A stretch of DNA of 64,000 nucleotides from G963720515 sp963720515 (GTDB taxonomy: Bacteria > Actinomycetota > Thermoleophilia > Gaiellales > Gaiellaceae), in the NCBI GenBank assembly GCA_963720515.1, contig OY970397.1, forward strand, positions 2,542,001 to 2,606,000, written 5' to 3'. Positions 40,793 to 48,466 of this stretch are shown piece by piece (position 1 is the stretch's first letter; each line of letters begins with the position of its first letter). The notes under the pieces were generated by a model, which saw only the letters and a list, made by a program, of their open reading frames with translations, was not told the origin of the DNA and made no database searches. The position numbers and the translations under genes were made by a program.

Positions 40793-40816
40793 CCGCCGGC
40801 CGAGAAATTCCGGCGG
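40793..40816. terminator. hairpin between guaA and the convergent hydrolase gene
   Basis: CCGCCGG (40793-40799) and CCGGCGG (40810-40816) around a 10-nt loop containing AAATT. No U-tract; a moderate terminator candidate for guaA. Confidence 0.4.
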
Positions 40817-40830
40817 CAGATCGAGGCCTG

Positions 40831-41688
40831 CTAGCTCGGCTTGGCAGGGACGAACCGCTTGACGAAGTCGAGCGCGGTCTGCGCGACCTCCTGCCAGCCG
40901 TGGTCGATGGTCAGCGAGTGGCCGCGGTTGGGCATCTTCTTGATCTCGGTGACGCTCGGGTTGCGCTTCTGGCGCTTGTAGGCGGCGTTGGCGATCGCCC
41001 AGGGAACCGTGTGGTCTTTCTCCCCGTCGAGGATCAGCAGCGGGCCCCGATCGGGGTTCGTCGTGTCGACCTTCGACTCGGTCCGGGGGTTGAGGTTGGC
41101 GTTGGCCATCTGGGCCAGGGCGATCCCCGACCCGGCCACGTGGTAGGTGTCGTAGAGGCGCTTCGCCTCGTCCTCATCGAGGGCGTTCGTCCAGCCGTAC
41201 TTGAACTGGTCGAAGGTGAGCGTGATGGCGCGGCCTCGATACCGAGGGTTCACCAGGAAGGGTCCAACCCCTTTGAGCACTGAGAAGGGCAGCGGGAGGA
41301 CGCCGCGAAATACGCCCGGGTCGATGGCAACCGTGGCTGCCGAGAGGCCACGGCCGGCGAGCATCTGGGCGAGCAATCCGCCGGTCGAGTGCCCCATCAC
41401 GGCGGGCTTCTTGTCGAGCTCGCCGATCACGTCGGCCGTGTGGTCGGCAACCTGCTTAAGCGTCTTGTTGGCGAGGACGTCCGGGTTCGCCCGCGCCTCT
41501 TCAACCGTTTCCGGATCGTCTGGCCAGTCCGGCGTCAGCGGCGCGTAACCGGCCTGCTTGAAGAAGTCCGCCCAGTTGGCCCAGCTGCTCGGCAGCAGCC
41601 AGAGGCCGTGGATGAAGACGACCGGAGTGGTGCCGGAGGCGTTTGCCGCCTCGATCTCCCTGCTCTCCCGCTCCGAAATGGACGCCAT
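40831..41688 (-). CDS. alpha/beta-hydrolase of unusual composition
   Basis: A 285-residue hydrolase: PVVFIHGLWLLPSSWANWAD (oxyanion region), AVMGHSTGGLLAQMLAGRGL (Ser nucleophile), LLILDGEKDHTVPWAIANAA (Asp) and MPNRGHSLTIDHGWQEVA (His). The start at 41688 has a GAGGAG ribosome-binding site 6 nt upstream, unlike the leaderless neighbours. Codons are visibly less GC-rich than in the flanking genes (more third-position A and T), and Lys and Asn are frequent. This suggests recent acquisition. Related secreted or cytosolic esterases occur in Streptomyces and proteobacteria. Confidence 0.83.
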   Translation of the reverse strand: MASISERESREIEAANASGTTPVVFIHGLWLLPSSWANWADFFKQAGYAPLTPDWPDDPETVEEARANPDVLANKTLKQVADHTADVIGELDKKPAVMGHSTGGLLAQMLAGRGLSAATVAIDPGVFRGVLPLPFSVLKGVGPFLVNPRYRGRAITLTFDQFKYGWTNALDEDEAKRLYDTYHVAGSGIALAQMANANLNPRTESKVDTTNPDRGPLLILDGEKDHTVPWAIANAAYKRQKRNPSVTEIKKMPNRGHSLTIDHGWQEVAQTALDFVKRFVPAKPS

Positions 41689-41779
41689 GCCGAACTCCTC
41701 TCGGTCGCAGTGGAAGATCATCCGACCCTAGCGACCGACGACGAGTTCAGTCGGGTAATCGCAACTCTGTAGTGGCGCC

Positions 41780-42199
41780 CTAGATCCGCGAGTAGGCGAT
41801 CGTCCAGCGCGGCTCCCACGCCTGCTCGTCGCAGGAGCCGTCCCAGAGCCAGTCGAAGCCGCGCGGCGAGACGTTCTCGAAGCGCATGCGGAAGTGCATC
41901 GGCGCGCCGTCCACGTCGCGCTCGTGGCGGAGCGTCATCACGCCCTCGTCGTCGAGGCCGCCGACCAGGTCGATGTAGCCGCCCGTCGAGTCCACCCAGG
42001 TCTGGCGCCAGAGGTCGGCGTCCGGGTCGAAGACGCTCACGCTGAGCCCGGCCATGGCCTCGGGCGCGTGGGCGGTGAAGCGCTCGAGGACGACGCGGCC
42101 GTCGAAGGTCTTCGAGATCGAGTTCGAGCCGACGCCGCCATCGGCCCACTCGGCCCGCCACTCGCCCAGCCAGAAGTCGAAGTCCGCAGCACTTCCCAC
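41780..42199 (-). CDS. DUF1579-like lipocalin-type protein
   Basis: A 139-residue beta-rich protein: DFDFWLGEWRAEWADGGVGS at the N-terminus, FDGRVVLERFTAHAPE, RQTWVDSTGGYIDLVGGLDD and MHFRMRFENVSPRGFDWLWD. The F-x-x-W-x-G-x-W opening and DG-strand pattern resemble DUF1579/lipocalin-like proteins. The GTG start is tentative: a GAGGGA directly abuts it and no clean -10 is seen (TACATC at about 42207-42212). Function unknown. Confidence 0.6.
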   Translation of the reverse strand: MGSAADFDFWLGEWRAEWADGGVGSNSISKTFDGRVVLERFTAHAPEAMAGLSVSVFDPDADLWRQTWVDSTGGYIDLVGGLDDEGVMTLRHERDVDGAPMHFRMRFENVSPRGFDWLWDGSCDEQAWEPRWTIAYSRI

Positions 42200-42254
42200 T
42201 CCCTCGGATGTACCAGCCGAGCGCGGCGTCGCCGCGTTCGGCTTCGTGATGGGC

Positions 42255-42584
42255 TCAGTCCGGGGGAGCTTCGTCGGCGGCCTCTTCGGCCTCCTCGCCG
42301 TGCTCGACGATGTCGCCCTCCCGGAACAGCACCTTCTCGAGGGCGGCGCGCCACTTCGGCGTGCGCCGTGCCAGGAACTCGAGGTCCATCGAGAAGTGCT
42401 TGAACTCCTCCTGCTGGGCGTTCTCCATGATCGCCTTCGCCTCGGCGTCCTTCTCGACCGCGATGCGCTGCTCGTACCACCCGATCGCCTCGGCCTCCTC
42501 CTGGAGCGACGCGACGAGGCGCGCGAACGTCCGGGTCTTCTCCGGCAGCTCCTCGGGCGGCTCGTGGTACTGGTCGAACGGCAT
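42255..42584 (-). CDS. encapsulated-ferritin-like (EncFtn) protein
   Basis: A 109-residue two-helix protein. EEAEAIGWYEQRIAVEKDAE and AQQEEFKHFSMDLEFLARRT carry the Glu and E-x-x-H iron ligands of the EncFtn family, and PKWRAALEKVLFREGDIVEH matches its C-terminal part. EncFtn forms annular decamers with ferroxidase activity and is normally packed into encapsulin shells. No encapsulin gene is in the window, and the acidic tail (EEAEEAADEAPPD) lacks the usual cargo-loading peptide. ATG start; TAAGAG 6 nt upstream is a poor -10. Confidence 0.75.
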   Translation of the reverse strand: MPFDQYHEPPEELPEKTRTFARLVASLQEEAEAIGWYEQRIAVEKDAEAKAIMENAQQEEFKHFSMDLEFLARRTPKWRAALEKVLFREGDIVEHGEEAEEAADEAPPD

Positions 42585-42593
42585 GGGCCGCTC

Positions 42594-43643
42594 TTACCCC
42601 GGCGTCGAGAGATCAACCGGCGGATAGAGCGCCCGGATCTCGTCGATGTAGCCAGCCAGGCGCTCGGCCAGCTCGGGGCTCTCGAGCTCGACCACGTTCT
42701 CGGCGTTCGACTCGCCCGAGCGCGACAGGTTGTAACTGCCGCAGAACACGGTGTCGTCGCAGACCGTGACCTTCGCGTGCATGAAGTCGTGCAGGCCGCC
42801 CTCCGGCCGCCACGCCTGCGAGCGCTTCCCCGTGAAGTCGTGGTTCAGCGCCATCTGGAGGAGCGGGAGCTTCCAGAAGATGTTGCCGTTGCGCGTCCAT
42901 TCGAAGACGACGCCGTGCATCTGCGTTTGGTCGACGAGGCCCGCGAGGTCGATGCGCTTCTCCGAGGAGACCTGCGCGAGCGCGCCAAGCACCGGGCCCG
43001 TCGTGATCACGGGCGAGGCGATCCGGATGCGGCGCTTCGCGCGGACGATGGCGCGCGCGACCCGGGCGGAGAGATCCTCGCCGTGGCCCGGCGTGAACCA
43101 GACCCGCACGGGCGTGTGGTCCACGCTGATCGTGTGCGGCTCGACGAAGCCGCTCCGCTCCACGTCGCCGGTCGTCCAGAGCTGCTCGAAGTCCTCCGTG
43201 TACGCGGCCCCGACCTCGGGCGAATCGAGGATCACGATCACGTTCTCCTGCCGGTGGAACGAGTCGTCAGTCCAGTTCATAGAACCCGTCCAAACCGCAT
43301 CGCCGTCGCGGACGACGTACTTGTGGTGCATGAGGTCGGGCACGCCCGCGATCGGCTTGTGCTCGACTCCGAGCGTCGCGATCAGCTTCGCGTCCGGCTC
43401 GGGCGGGGGCGGAACCGGGATCGGGTTGCGGTGGCCGACGTCGTACATGATCCGGACCGCGACGCCGCGCCCGAGGGCGTCGCGAATCGCCCCGCCGACG
43501 ATCTCGGCCGGCTTACCCACGAGGTTGAAGTCGTAGTGCGCGAGGTCCAGCGAGCGCTCCGCCGCGCCCAGGAAGTCCGCGACGACGGTCGCGATCTCCT
43601 CTGCCGACTGGCCTCCGTCCTTGAGCGTCCGGACGTCGATCAC
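42594..43643 (-). CDS. phospholipase D-like protein
   Basis: A 349-residue PLD-superfamily enzyme with two HKD motifs: MHHKYVVRDGDAVWTGSMNW (residues about 110-129) and MHAKVTVCDDTVFCGSYNLS (about 290-309). Both keep His, Lys and Asp. A Pro-rich stretch NPIPVPPPPEPD lies between strands. Members of this two-HKD soluble group include cardiolipin synthase-like, nuclease-like and PLD enzymes; the substrate is not evident. The GTG start overlaps the acylphosphatase stop (GTGA). Confidence 0.83.
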   Translation of the reverse strand: MIDVRTLKDGGQSAEEIATVVADFLGAAERSLDLAHYDFNLVGKPAEIVGGAIRDALGRGVAVRIMYDVGHRNPIPVPPPPEPDAKLIATLGVEHKPIAGVPDLMHHKYVVRDGDAVWTGSMNWTDDSFHRQENVIVILDSPEVGAAYTEDFEQLWTTGDVERSGFVEPHTISVDHTPVRVWFTPGHGEDLSARVARAIVRAKRRIRIASPVITTGPVLGALAQVSSEKRIDLAGLVDQTQMHGVVFEWTRNGNIFWKLPLLQMALNHDFTGKRSQAWRPEGGLHDFMHAKVTVCDDTVFCGSYNLSRSGESNAENVVELESPELAERLAGYIDEIRALYPPVDLSTPG

Positions 43644-43909
43644 ATGACGACCTTGAACCCGCGCAGCTTCTCGGGCTGCTCCTCGAAGACCTCCGCGCGC
43701 TCGACCTCCGCGTCCGGCGGGCCCTCCTCGAACACCGCGGCGGCCTGGCCGACCGACTCCTCGTTTCCCTCGAACACGGCCTCGACCGTCCCGTCGTCGT
43801 TGTTCCGCACCCAGCCGGAAACGCCGTGCTGTTCGGCCGCCCACCGCGCGGTCTCGCGGAAGAACACGCCCTGCACCTTGCCGTGGACGACGATGCGGCG
43901 GCGAATCAC
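43640..43909 (-). CDS. acyP: acylphosphatase
   Basis: An 89-residue acylphosphatase that hydrolyses acyl phosphates. VVHGKVQGVFFRETARWAAE holds the phosphate-binding loop and catalytic Arg; GVSGWVRNNDDGTVEAVFEG holds the catalytic Asn. GTG start preceded by a TAAGGT -10 box. Co-transcribed with the PLD-like gene. Confidence 0.93.
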   Translation of the reverse strand: MIRRRIVVHGKVQGVFFRETARWAAEQHGVSGWVRNNDDGTVEAVFEGNEESVGQAAAVFEEGPPDAEVERAEVFEEQPEKLRGFKVVM

Positions 43910-43915
43910 GCCGGA

Positions 43916-43925
43916 ACCTTAGGCT
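43916..43925. promoter_or_regulatory. overlapping divergent leaderless promoters of acyP and the MFS gene
   Basis: Minus strand TAAGGT (43916-43921) ends 6 nt before the acyP GTG; plus strand TAGGCT (43920-43925) ends 9 nt before the MFS GTG. The hexamers overlap by 2 bp within ACCTTAGGCTAA. Confidence 0.5.
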
Positions 43926-43934
43926 AACCGGCGC

Positions 43935-45179
43935 GTGCCCCCCGACATCTCCACACCCGACGGACTGGCGCGGGCGGTCCGGCGGAACACGGTGCTCCTC
44001 GCCTCCACCACCGCGGTCACGTCGGCGACCCTCCAGCTCGTTGCGGCGCTCTCGAGCTCGACCTTCGTGCTCGCGACGGGCGTCGAGGGACTCCTGGGGC
44101 TAGGGCCCGCGATCTTTCTCTCGACCGCAGCGCTCACCGCCGTTCCCGCCGGGCGGTTCATGGACCGCGGCGGCCGCGTCCCGGTCCTCGCGGCGGGCTA
44201 CCTCCTGGGCATGGTGGGCGGTGTCGTCACCGCACTCGGGGGCCGCGCGTCCTCGGGCGCCGGCGTCGTCCTCGGATTCGTGCTGATCGGCGCTTCGAGC
44301 GGGATCGCGCTGCTCGGGCGCGCCGCCGCCGGCGACATGCACCCGCCCGAGCGCCGGGCGCGCGGTATCGCGGTCGTCCTCTTCGGCGCGGTGTTCGGGG
44401 CGATCCTCGGCCCGCTCGTCTTTGGGCCGCTCTTCGCCGGCAAGGACCTGACGACGTCGACCGTCGCGGCGCCCTGGCTCGTCGCGGCCGGCTTCATGGC
44501 GATCGGCCTCGTGCTCGTGCTCTTCGTCCGGCCCGACCCGAAGCGGATCGCCGAGCAGATCGCGCCGGACGGGAGCGGCCCTGCACCTCCGGCCGCGCCG
44601 CTCAGCGAGATCCTGCGCCGCCCCGGCGTCGTCCCGGCGCTCATCGCGGCGCAGGCGAGCTTCGGCGTCATGGTCTCGGTGATGAACCTGACCGGATATG
44701 CCGTGACGCACGAGCACCATCACCCGCAGTCGTCCGTCTTCCCGATCATCGGCGCACACGTGCTCGGGATGTACGCCCTGGTGCTCGTCGTCGGCCGGCT
44801 CGTCGACCGGTTCGGCGGAATCGCGCTCGTGGGCGGGCTCGTCCTCGAGGGGGTGTCGGCGCTCGGGCTCGCCTGGGCCGAGAGCGTCTGGGCGACCGCC
44901 GCACTCCTGTTCGGTCTCGGGCTCGGCTGGAGCCTCTCGTTCGTGGCCGCGACGACCGCGCTCGTGAACCGCGCCGCGCCGGCCGAGCGCGGGCGGCTGC
45001 TCGGCTTCAACGACCTCACGGCGGGCCTGCTCGGTGCGAGCCTCGCGCTGATCGGCGGCTACGCGCTCCAGGCGCTCGGCGTCGCGGCGCTCGCCGCCGG
45101 CGCGGTGGTGCTCACGGTCGTCCCGGCCATCACGATCGCCGGCCTGGCGCCGTGGCGGCCGCAGCCCGCGGAGCCGTAA
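43935..45179 (+). CDS. MFS transporter
   Basis: A 414-residue, twelve-helix major-facilitator protein. The loop 2-3 signature appears as GRFMDRGGRVPVLAAGYLLG, and the second half repeats it (GRLVDRFGGIALVGG, then RGRLLGFNDLTAGLLGASLA). A His-rich loop (HEHHHPQSS) sits between helices 7 and 8 and might sense or bind a metal. The substrate is unknown; drug exporters and sugar transporters share the pattern. Confidence 0.85.
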   Translation: MPPDISTPDGLARAVRRNTVLLASTTAVTSATLQLVAALSSSTFVLATGVEGLLGLGPAIFLSTAALTAVPAGRFMDRGGRVPVLAAGYLLGMVGGVVTALGGRASSGAGVVLGFVLIGASSGIALLGRAAAGDMHPPERRARGIAVVLFGAVFGAILGPLVFGPLFAGKDLTTSTVAAPWLVAAGFMAIGLVLVLFVRPDPKRIAEQIAPDGSGPAPPAAPLSEILRRPGVVPALIAAQASFGVMVSVMNLTGYAVTHEHHHPQSSVFPIIGAHVLGMYALVLVVGRLVDRFGGIALVGGLVLEGVSALGLAWAESVWATAALLFGLGLGWSLSFVAATTALVNRAAPAERGRLLGFNDLTAGLLGASLALIGGYALQALGVAALAAGAVVLTVVPAITIAGLAPWRPQPAEP

Positions 45180-45182
45180 GAT
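45177..45182 (+). promoter_or_regulatory. leaderless -10 box of the NTF2-like gene
   Basis: TAAGAT ends 7 nt before the ATG at 45190; its TAA is the stop of the MFS gene. Confidence 0.5.
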
Positions 45183-45189
45183 CACGTTC

Positions 45190-45486
45190 ATGGACGAGAC
45201 CACCGTTCGCGACCGTGCGGCAGCCCACGGACAGGCCGTGGTCGACCGCGACTTCGGCAAGGCCGGCGGCGACCTGACGGGCGAGGCCGAGGCGCAGGCC
45301 CCGGACGTGATGAAGCAGCTCCCACGGCCGACCACCTCCGCCGAGGTGGTAGGCGTGGAAACGCGCGACGACGAGATCGTGTGCCTCATCCGCTACGGCG
45401 GCGAGGACTCCGAGACGACGGTCGCGTCCACCTGGCGCAACGTGGACGGCACGCCCAGGATCGTCGAGCTCGTCGTCGCGGACTGA
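45190..45486 (+). CDS. small NTF2/SnoaL-like protein
   Basis: A 98-residue protein with an N-terminal helix (TTVRDRAAAHGQAVVDRDFG) and later strands (SAEVVGVETRDDEIVCLIRY, TTVASTWRNVDGTPRIVELV) in the order of a short NTF2-like cone. The assignment is by pattern only. The GNAT gene starts 3 nt after its stop, so the two form a small operon. Confidence 0.55.
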   Translation: MDETTVRDRAAAHGQAVVDRDFGKAGGDLTGEAEAQAPDVMKQLPRPTTSAEVVGVETRDDEIVCLIRYGGEDSETTVASTWRNVDGTPRIVELVVAD

Positions 45487-45489
45487 GCC

Positions 45490-45981
45490 ATGGGAGTAAC
45501 GGTCCGGCCGGTCTCCAAGGCCGACCGGGCCTGGCTCGAGCCCGCCATCCGTGCCGCCTGGGGCTCCGACCGCTCGGTCAGCCGCGGCCGCCTCACGGAG
45601 CCGGTCTCGACGCTCCCGGGCTTCGCGGCCGAGCTCGACGGGGGGCCCGCCGGCTATGCGCTCGTCCGCATCGACGGCGACGAGCTCGAGGTCGCCGCCT
45701 TCGAGGCGCTCGTCGAGGGTCGCGGCGTCGGCACCGCGCTCCTCGATGCCGTGGAGGCGCACACGGCCGAGCTCCGCCTCCGGCGCGCGTGGCTCGTCAC
45801 GACGAACGACAACCTGCGGGCGATCGGCTTCTATCAGCGGCGCGGCTGGGGCTGGGTGGCGTTTCACCCGGACGCCGTGACCGAGGGGCGCCGGCTCAAG
45901 CCCGAGATCTCGGAGGTCGGCGCGAACGGCATCGAGATCCGCCACGAGCTCGAGTTCGAATGGCGCCCAGAGGGGCTCTAG
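45490..45981 (+). CDS. GNAT-family N-acetyltransferase
   Basis: A 163-residue acetyltransferase. TVRPVSKADRAWLEPAIRAA begins the fold, VAAFEALVEGRGVGTALLDA contains the acetyl-CoA pyrophosphate loop (R-G-x-G-x-A), and WLVTTNDNLRAIGFYQRRGW is motif B. The substrate is unknown. Confidence 0.87.
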   Translation: MGVTVRPVSKADRAWLEPAIRAAWGSDRSVSRGRLTEPVSTLPGFAAELDGGPAGYALVRIDGDELEVAAFEALVEGRGVGTALLDAVEAHTAELRLRRAWLVTTNDNLRAIGFYQRRGWGWVAFHPDAVTEGRRLKPEISEVGANGIEIRHELEFEWRPEGL

Positions 45982-45993
45982 CAGCGTGACTCC

Positions 45994-46034
45994 TGCTACC
46001 ATCGCACCCGTTGGCGGGTGCCCGTAACCCCGCC
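45994..46034 (+). promoter_or_regulatory. extended -10 promoter and leader hairpin of rplM-rpsI
   Basis: TGCTACCAT (45994-46002) is an extended -10; transcription would start near 46009. The short leader contains GGCGGG (46013-46018) pairing with CCCGCC (46029-46034), 10 nt before the start codon. Such hairpins before rplM often serve autoregulation by L13; inferred here. Confidence 0.42.
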
Positions 46035-46044
46035 TCTTTCTGTG

Positions 46045-46485
46045 ATGAAGACCTGGACTGCGAAAGCAACCGACGTCGAGCGCCGCTGGTACGTCGTGGA
46101 CGCCGAGGGCGAGACCCTGGGCCGTCTTGCGACGCGCATCGCGGACACGCTCCGCGGCAAGCAGAAGCCGACCTACACGCCGCACGTGGACACGGGCGAC
46201 TTCGTCGTCGTCGTGAACGCGGAGAAGATCGGCGTGACCGGCCAGAAGCTCGACCAGAAGCGCTACTACCGCCATTCGGGCTACCCGGGCGGCATCCGCT
46301 CGCGAACGCTGCGAGAGCAGCTCGAGCGCCGGCCGACGGAGGTCATCCGCACGGCGGTCAAGGGCATGCTCCCGAGGAACAAGCTGGCGCGGCGCCAGAT
46401 CACGAAGCTCAAGGTTTACGCAGGCCCGAACCACCCGCACGAGGCCCAGAACCCGCAGCCGCTGCGGATGGATACGAAGGCATGA
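46045..46485 (+). CDS. rplM: 50S ribosomal protein L13
   Basis: A 146-residue ribosomal protein: MKTWTAKATDVERRWYVVDA, TLGRLATRIADTLRGKQKPT, GDFVVVVNAEKIGVTGQKLD, YYRHSGYPGGIRSRTL and VKGMLPRNKLARRQITKLKV. The ATG at 46045 matches the family start; an immediately preceding GTG is also possible. Overlaps rpsI by 4 nt (ATGA). Confidence 0.96.
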   Translation: MKTWTAKATDVERRWYVVDAEGETLGRLATRIADTLRGKQKPTYTPHVDTGDFVVVVNAEKIGVTGQKLDQKRYYRHSGYPGGIRSRTLREQLERRPTEVIRTAVKGMLPRNKLARRQITKLKVYAGPNHPHEAQNPQPLRMDTKA

Positions 46486-46877
46486 GCGACCTCGCGCAGT
46501 ACCGCGGCACCGGCAAGCGGAAGACCTCCGTGGCCCGCGTGATCCTCCGCCCCGGCGACGGGACCTGGTGGATCAACGGGCGCTCGCTCGAGGAGTACTT
46601 CCCGAGCGCGACGCAGCGGATGGTCGCGACTGCCCCGCTCCGCACGGCCGGCGTCGAGGGCACGTTCGACATCCGCGCGCGGATCCACGGCGGCGGCGTC
46701 TCCGGCCAGGCCGGCGCGCTGCGCCACGGCCTGGCGCGCGCGCTCGTCGAGGCCGACCCCGAGTACCGCCCGTCGCTCAAGCGCGAGGGCTTCCTCACGC
46801 GCGACGCCCGCATCGTGGAGCGCAAGAAGGCCGGCCTCCACAAGGCCCGCAAGGCGCCGCAGTACTCGAAGCGCTAG
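46482..46877 (+). CDS. rpsI: 30S ribosomal protein S9
   Basis: A 131-residue ribosomal protein: YRGTGKRKTSVARVILRPGD, RIHGGGVSGQAGALRHGLAR, FLTRDARIVERKKAGLHKAR and the conserved C-terminal tail ending PQYSKR, which reaches the P-site tRNA. The rplM-rpsI-glmM order is classic for actinobacteria. Confidence 0.97.
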   Translation: MSDLAQYRGTGKRKTSVARVILRPGDGTWWINGRSLEEYFPSATQRMVATAPLRTAGVEGTFDIRARIHGGGVSGQAGALRHGLARALVEADPEYRPSLKREGFLTRDARIVERKKAGLHKARKAPQYSKR

Positions 46878-46881
46878 TTCG

Positions 46882-46928
46882 CCGCCGCAAATCCGGCGCG
46901 CAGCTCGGGCCATGACGATTTGCGGCGG
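46882..46928 (+). terminator. hairpin after rpsI
   Basis: CCGCCGCAAAT (46882-46892) and ATTTGCGGCGG (46918-46928), 11-bp perfect stem with a 25-nt loop, starting 5 nt after the stop. No U-tract. Between it and glmM lie the tandem repeats of copy C; nothing else was seen in the 247-base gap. Confidence 0.5.
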
Positions 46929-46973
46929 GTGAAAGCCTTCTGGAGAGCGCCGGGCGAAGCCCGCCGCTCGTGA

Positions 46974-47030
46974 CGCTTCCGGCGCAGATCGGCACGAAGT
47001 TGTGACAGAGCGTCACAGACTCGTCACGAA
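46974..47030 (-). repeat. tandem 10-11-bp repeats, copy C
   Basis: On the minus strand: CGTGACGAGTC, TGTGACGCTC, TGTCACAACTT, CGTGCCGATC, TGCGCCGGAAG, five units at alternating 11 and 10 bp. On the plus strand it reads CGTCACAGACT-CGTCACGAATT, close to the TCACAGC-N4-TCACAGC type of direct repeat bound by PhoP/MtrA-like OmpR-family regulators. It is 83-139 bp upstream of the glmM -10 box. Confidence 0.5.
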
Positions 47031-47112
47031 TTCCGCGGTAGTGTCGAAAGCGGGGGAAGCGGGGCCGAAGGCCCCCGGGGGCAAGCTAGACGCGTGAAAC
47101 GGTCGCCATCGG

Positions 47113-47118
47113 TAGCGT
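47113..47118 (+). promoter_or_regulatory. leaderless -10 box of glmM
   Basis: TAGCGT ends 6 nt before the GTG at 47125; no ribosome-binding site. Confidence 0.5.
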
Positions 47119-47124
47119 GCCCGC

Positions 47125-48402
47125 GTGGCCGGGCGCACCTACTTCGGCACCGACGGCGTGCGGGGGATTCCCGGCGCCGATCTGACCGACTCGCTCGTGC
47201 GGCGGCTCGGCGAGGCCTTCGCGCGCTGGAGCGGCGGCTGCCCCGTGCTCGTCGGCCGCGACACGCGCGCCTCCGGGCCCGCGCTCCAAGCCGCGCTCGC
47301 CGACGGGCTCGCCGCCGGCGGCTCGGACGTCCGCGTCGGCGGCGTGCTGCCGACCCCGGCCGTCGCGCTTCTCGCCGACGGCTGCGGCGCCGTCGTGTCC
47401 GCGAGCCACAACCCGGCCGAGTACAACGGCGTCAAGCTCTTCGACCGCGGCGGGCGCAAGCTCTCCGACGCGGAGGAGGAGGCGATCGAGGCGATCCTCG
47501 CCGATCTGCCCGAGCCCGTCGCGTCGGTCGTGCCGGCCGAGGAGGACGGCCTGGCCGAGCGCTACGCCGACCTCGTGACCGCGCGCTTCGGCGGTCCGCT
47601 CGACGGCCTCCACATCGCCTGCGACTGCGCGAACGGCGCGTTCTCCGGGCTCGCGCCGGGCGTGCTCGAGCGCCTCGGAGCCGAAGTTACGGCCATCGCG
47701 GACGAGCCGGACGGCGAGAACATCAACGCGGGCTGCGGCGCGACCGACCTCGCGCTCCTCGCGCGCACCGTCGTCGAGGGCGACTTCGACCTCGGCGTCG
47801 CGTTCGACGGCGACGGCGACCGGATGCTCGCGGTGGACGCGGCCGGCGAGACGATGGACGGGGACGCGATCCTCGCCGTGCTCGCGCTGCACCTCGGCGT
47901 CGATCTCGTCGTCGTCACCGTCATGACGAACCTCGGGTTCCACCGCCTCATGGAGGAACGCGGGATCCGCGTCGTCACGACCGACGTGGGCGACCGCTAC
48001 GTCCTGGAGGCCCTGCACCGCGAGGGCGGCGTCCTCGGCGGCGAGCAGTCGGGGCACGTCGTCTACCTCGACGGGCACGTCGGGGGCGACGGTCTCGTGG
48101 CGGCGCTCCTGCTCGCCCGGGCGGTCACCGAGTCTGGGAAGACCCTCGCCGAGCTGGCCTCCGTCATGCCCAGATTTCCCCAGGCGATCGAGAACGTGCC
48201 GGTGCGCTCGAAGGCGCTCTCAGACGCGATTCTGGCCGAGGTCGAGCGCCTGAACGCCGAGCTCGAGGGCCGCGGCCGCGTGCTCGTGCGGCCCTCCGGA
48301 ACGGAGCCGGTCGTGCGGGTGCTTGCGGAGGCCGAATCGCGGGAGAAAGCCCTCCACGCATCTGCTACGATCGGCGCCCTAGTGCGCCGCGAGCTCGGGT
48401 AA
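47125..48402 (+). CDS. glmM: phosphoglucosamine mutase
   Basis: A 425-residue phosphohexomutase converting glucosamine-6-phosphate to glucosamine-1-phosphate for UDP-GlcNAc. YFGTDGVRGIPGADLTDSLV opens it, the phosphoserine loop is GAVVSASHNPAEYNGVKLF, the Mg site is VAFDGDGDRMLAVDA, sugar binding GGEQSGHVVYLDGHVGGDGL, and the phosphate site VRPSGTEPVVRVL. Works directly with GlmS, encoded next. Confidence 0.96.
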   Translation: MAGRTYFGTDGVRGIPGADLTDSLVRRLGEAFARWSGGCPVLVGRDTRASGPALQAALADGLAAGGSDVRVGGVLPTPAVALLADGCGAVVSASHNPAEYNGVKLFDRGGRKLSDAEEEAIEAILADLPEPVASVVPAEEDGLAERYADLVTARFGGPLDGLHIACDCANGAFSGLAPGVLERLGAEVTAIADEPDGENINAGCGATDLALLARTVVEGDFDLGVAFDGDGDRMLAVDAAGETMDGDAILAVLALHLGVDLVVVTVMTNLGFHRLMEERGIRVVTTDVGDRYVLEALHREGGVLGGEQSGHVVYLDGHVGGDGLVAALLLARAVTESGKTLAELASVMPRFPQAIENVPVRSKALSDAILAEVERLNAELEGRGRVLVRPSGTEPVVRVLAEAESREKALHASATIGALVRRELG

Positions 48403-48412
48403 GCCCGGGCTC
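48391..48412 (+). terminator. hairpin between glmM and glmS
   Basis: GAGCTCGGG (48391-48399) pairs with CCCGGGCTC (48404-48412) across the glmM stop, followed by GTGGTGTTTT. A second small stem (TGGTG with CACCA, 48414-48429) comes after. Possible partial terminator or attenuator in front of glmS. No glmS-ribozyme features are present. Confidence 0.4.
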
Positions 48413-48466
48413 GTGGTGTTTTCGCACCAGGTATCGCAGTCAGGGGCGCGAAGGGAGGCACCTACC

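Noticed and set aside
48403..48466. glmS ribozyme upstream of glmS
   Set aside because: Only 64 nt separate glmM and glmS, too short for the ribozyme, and its conserved core is absent.
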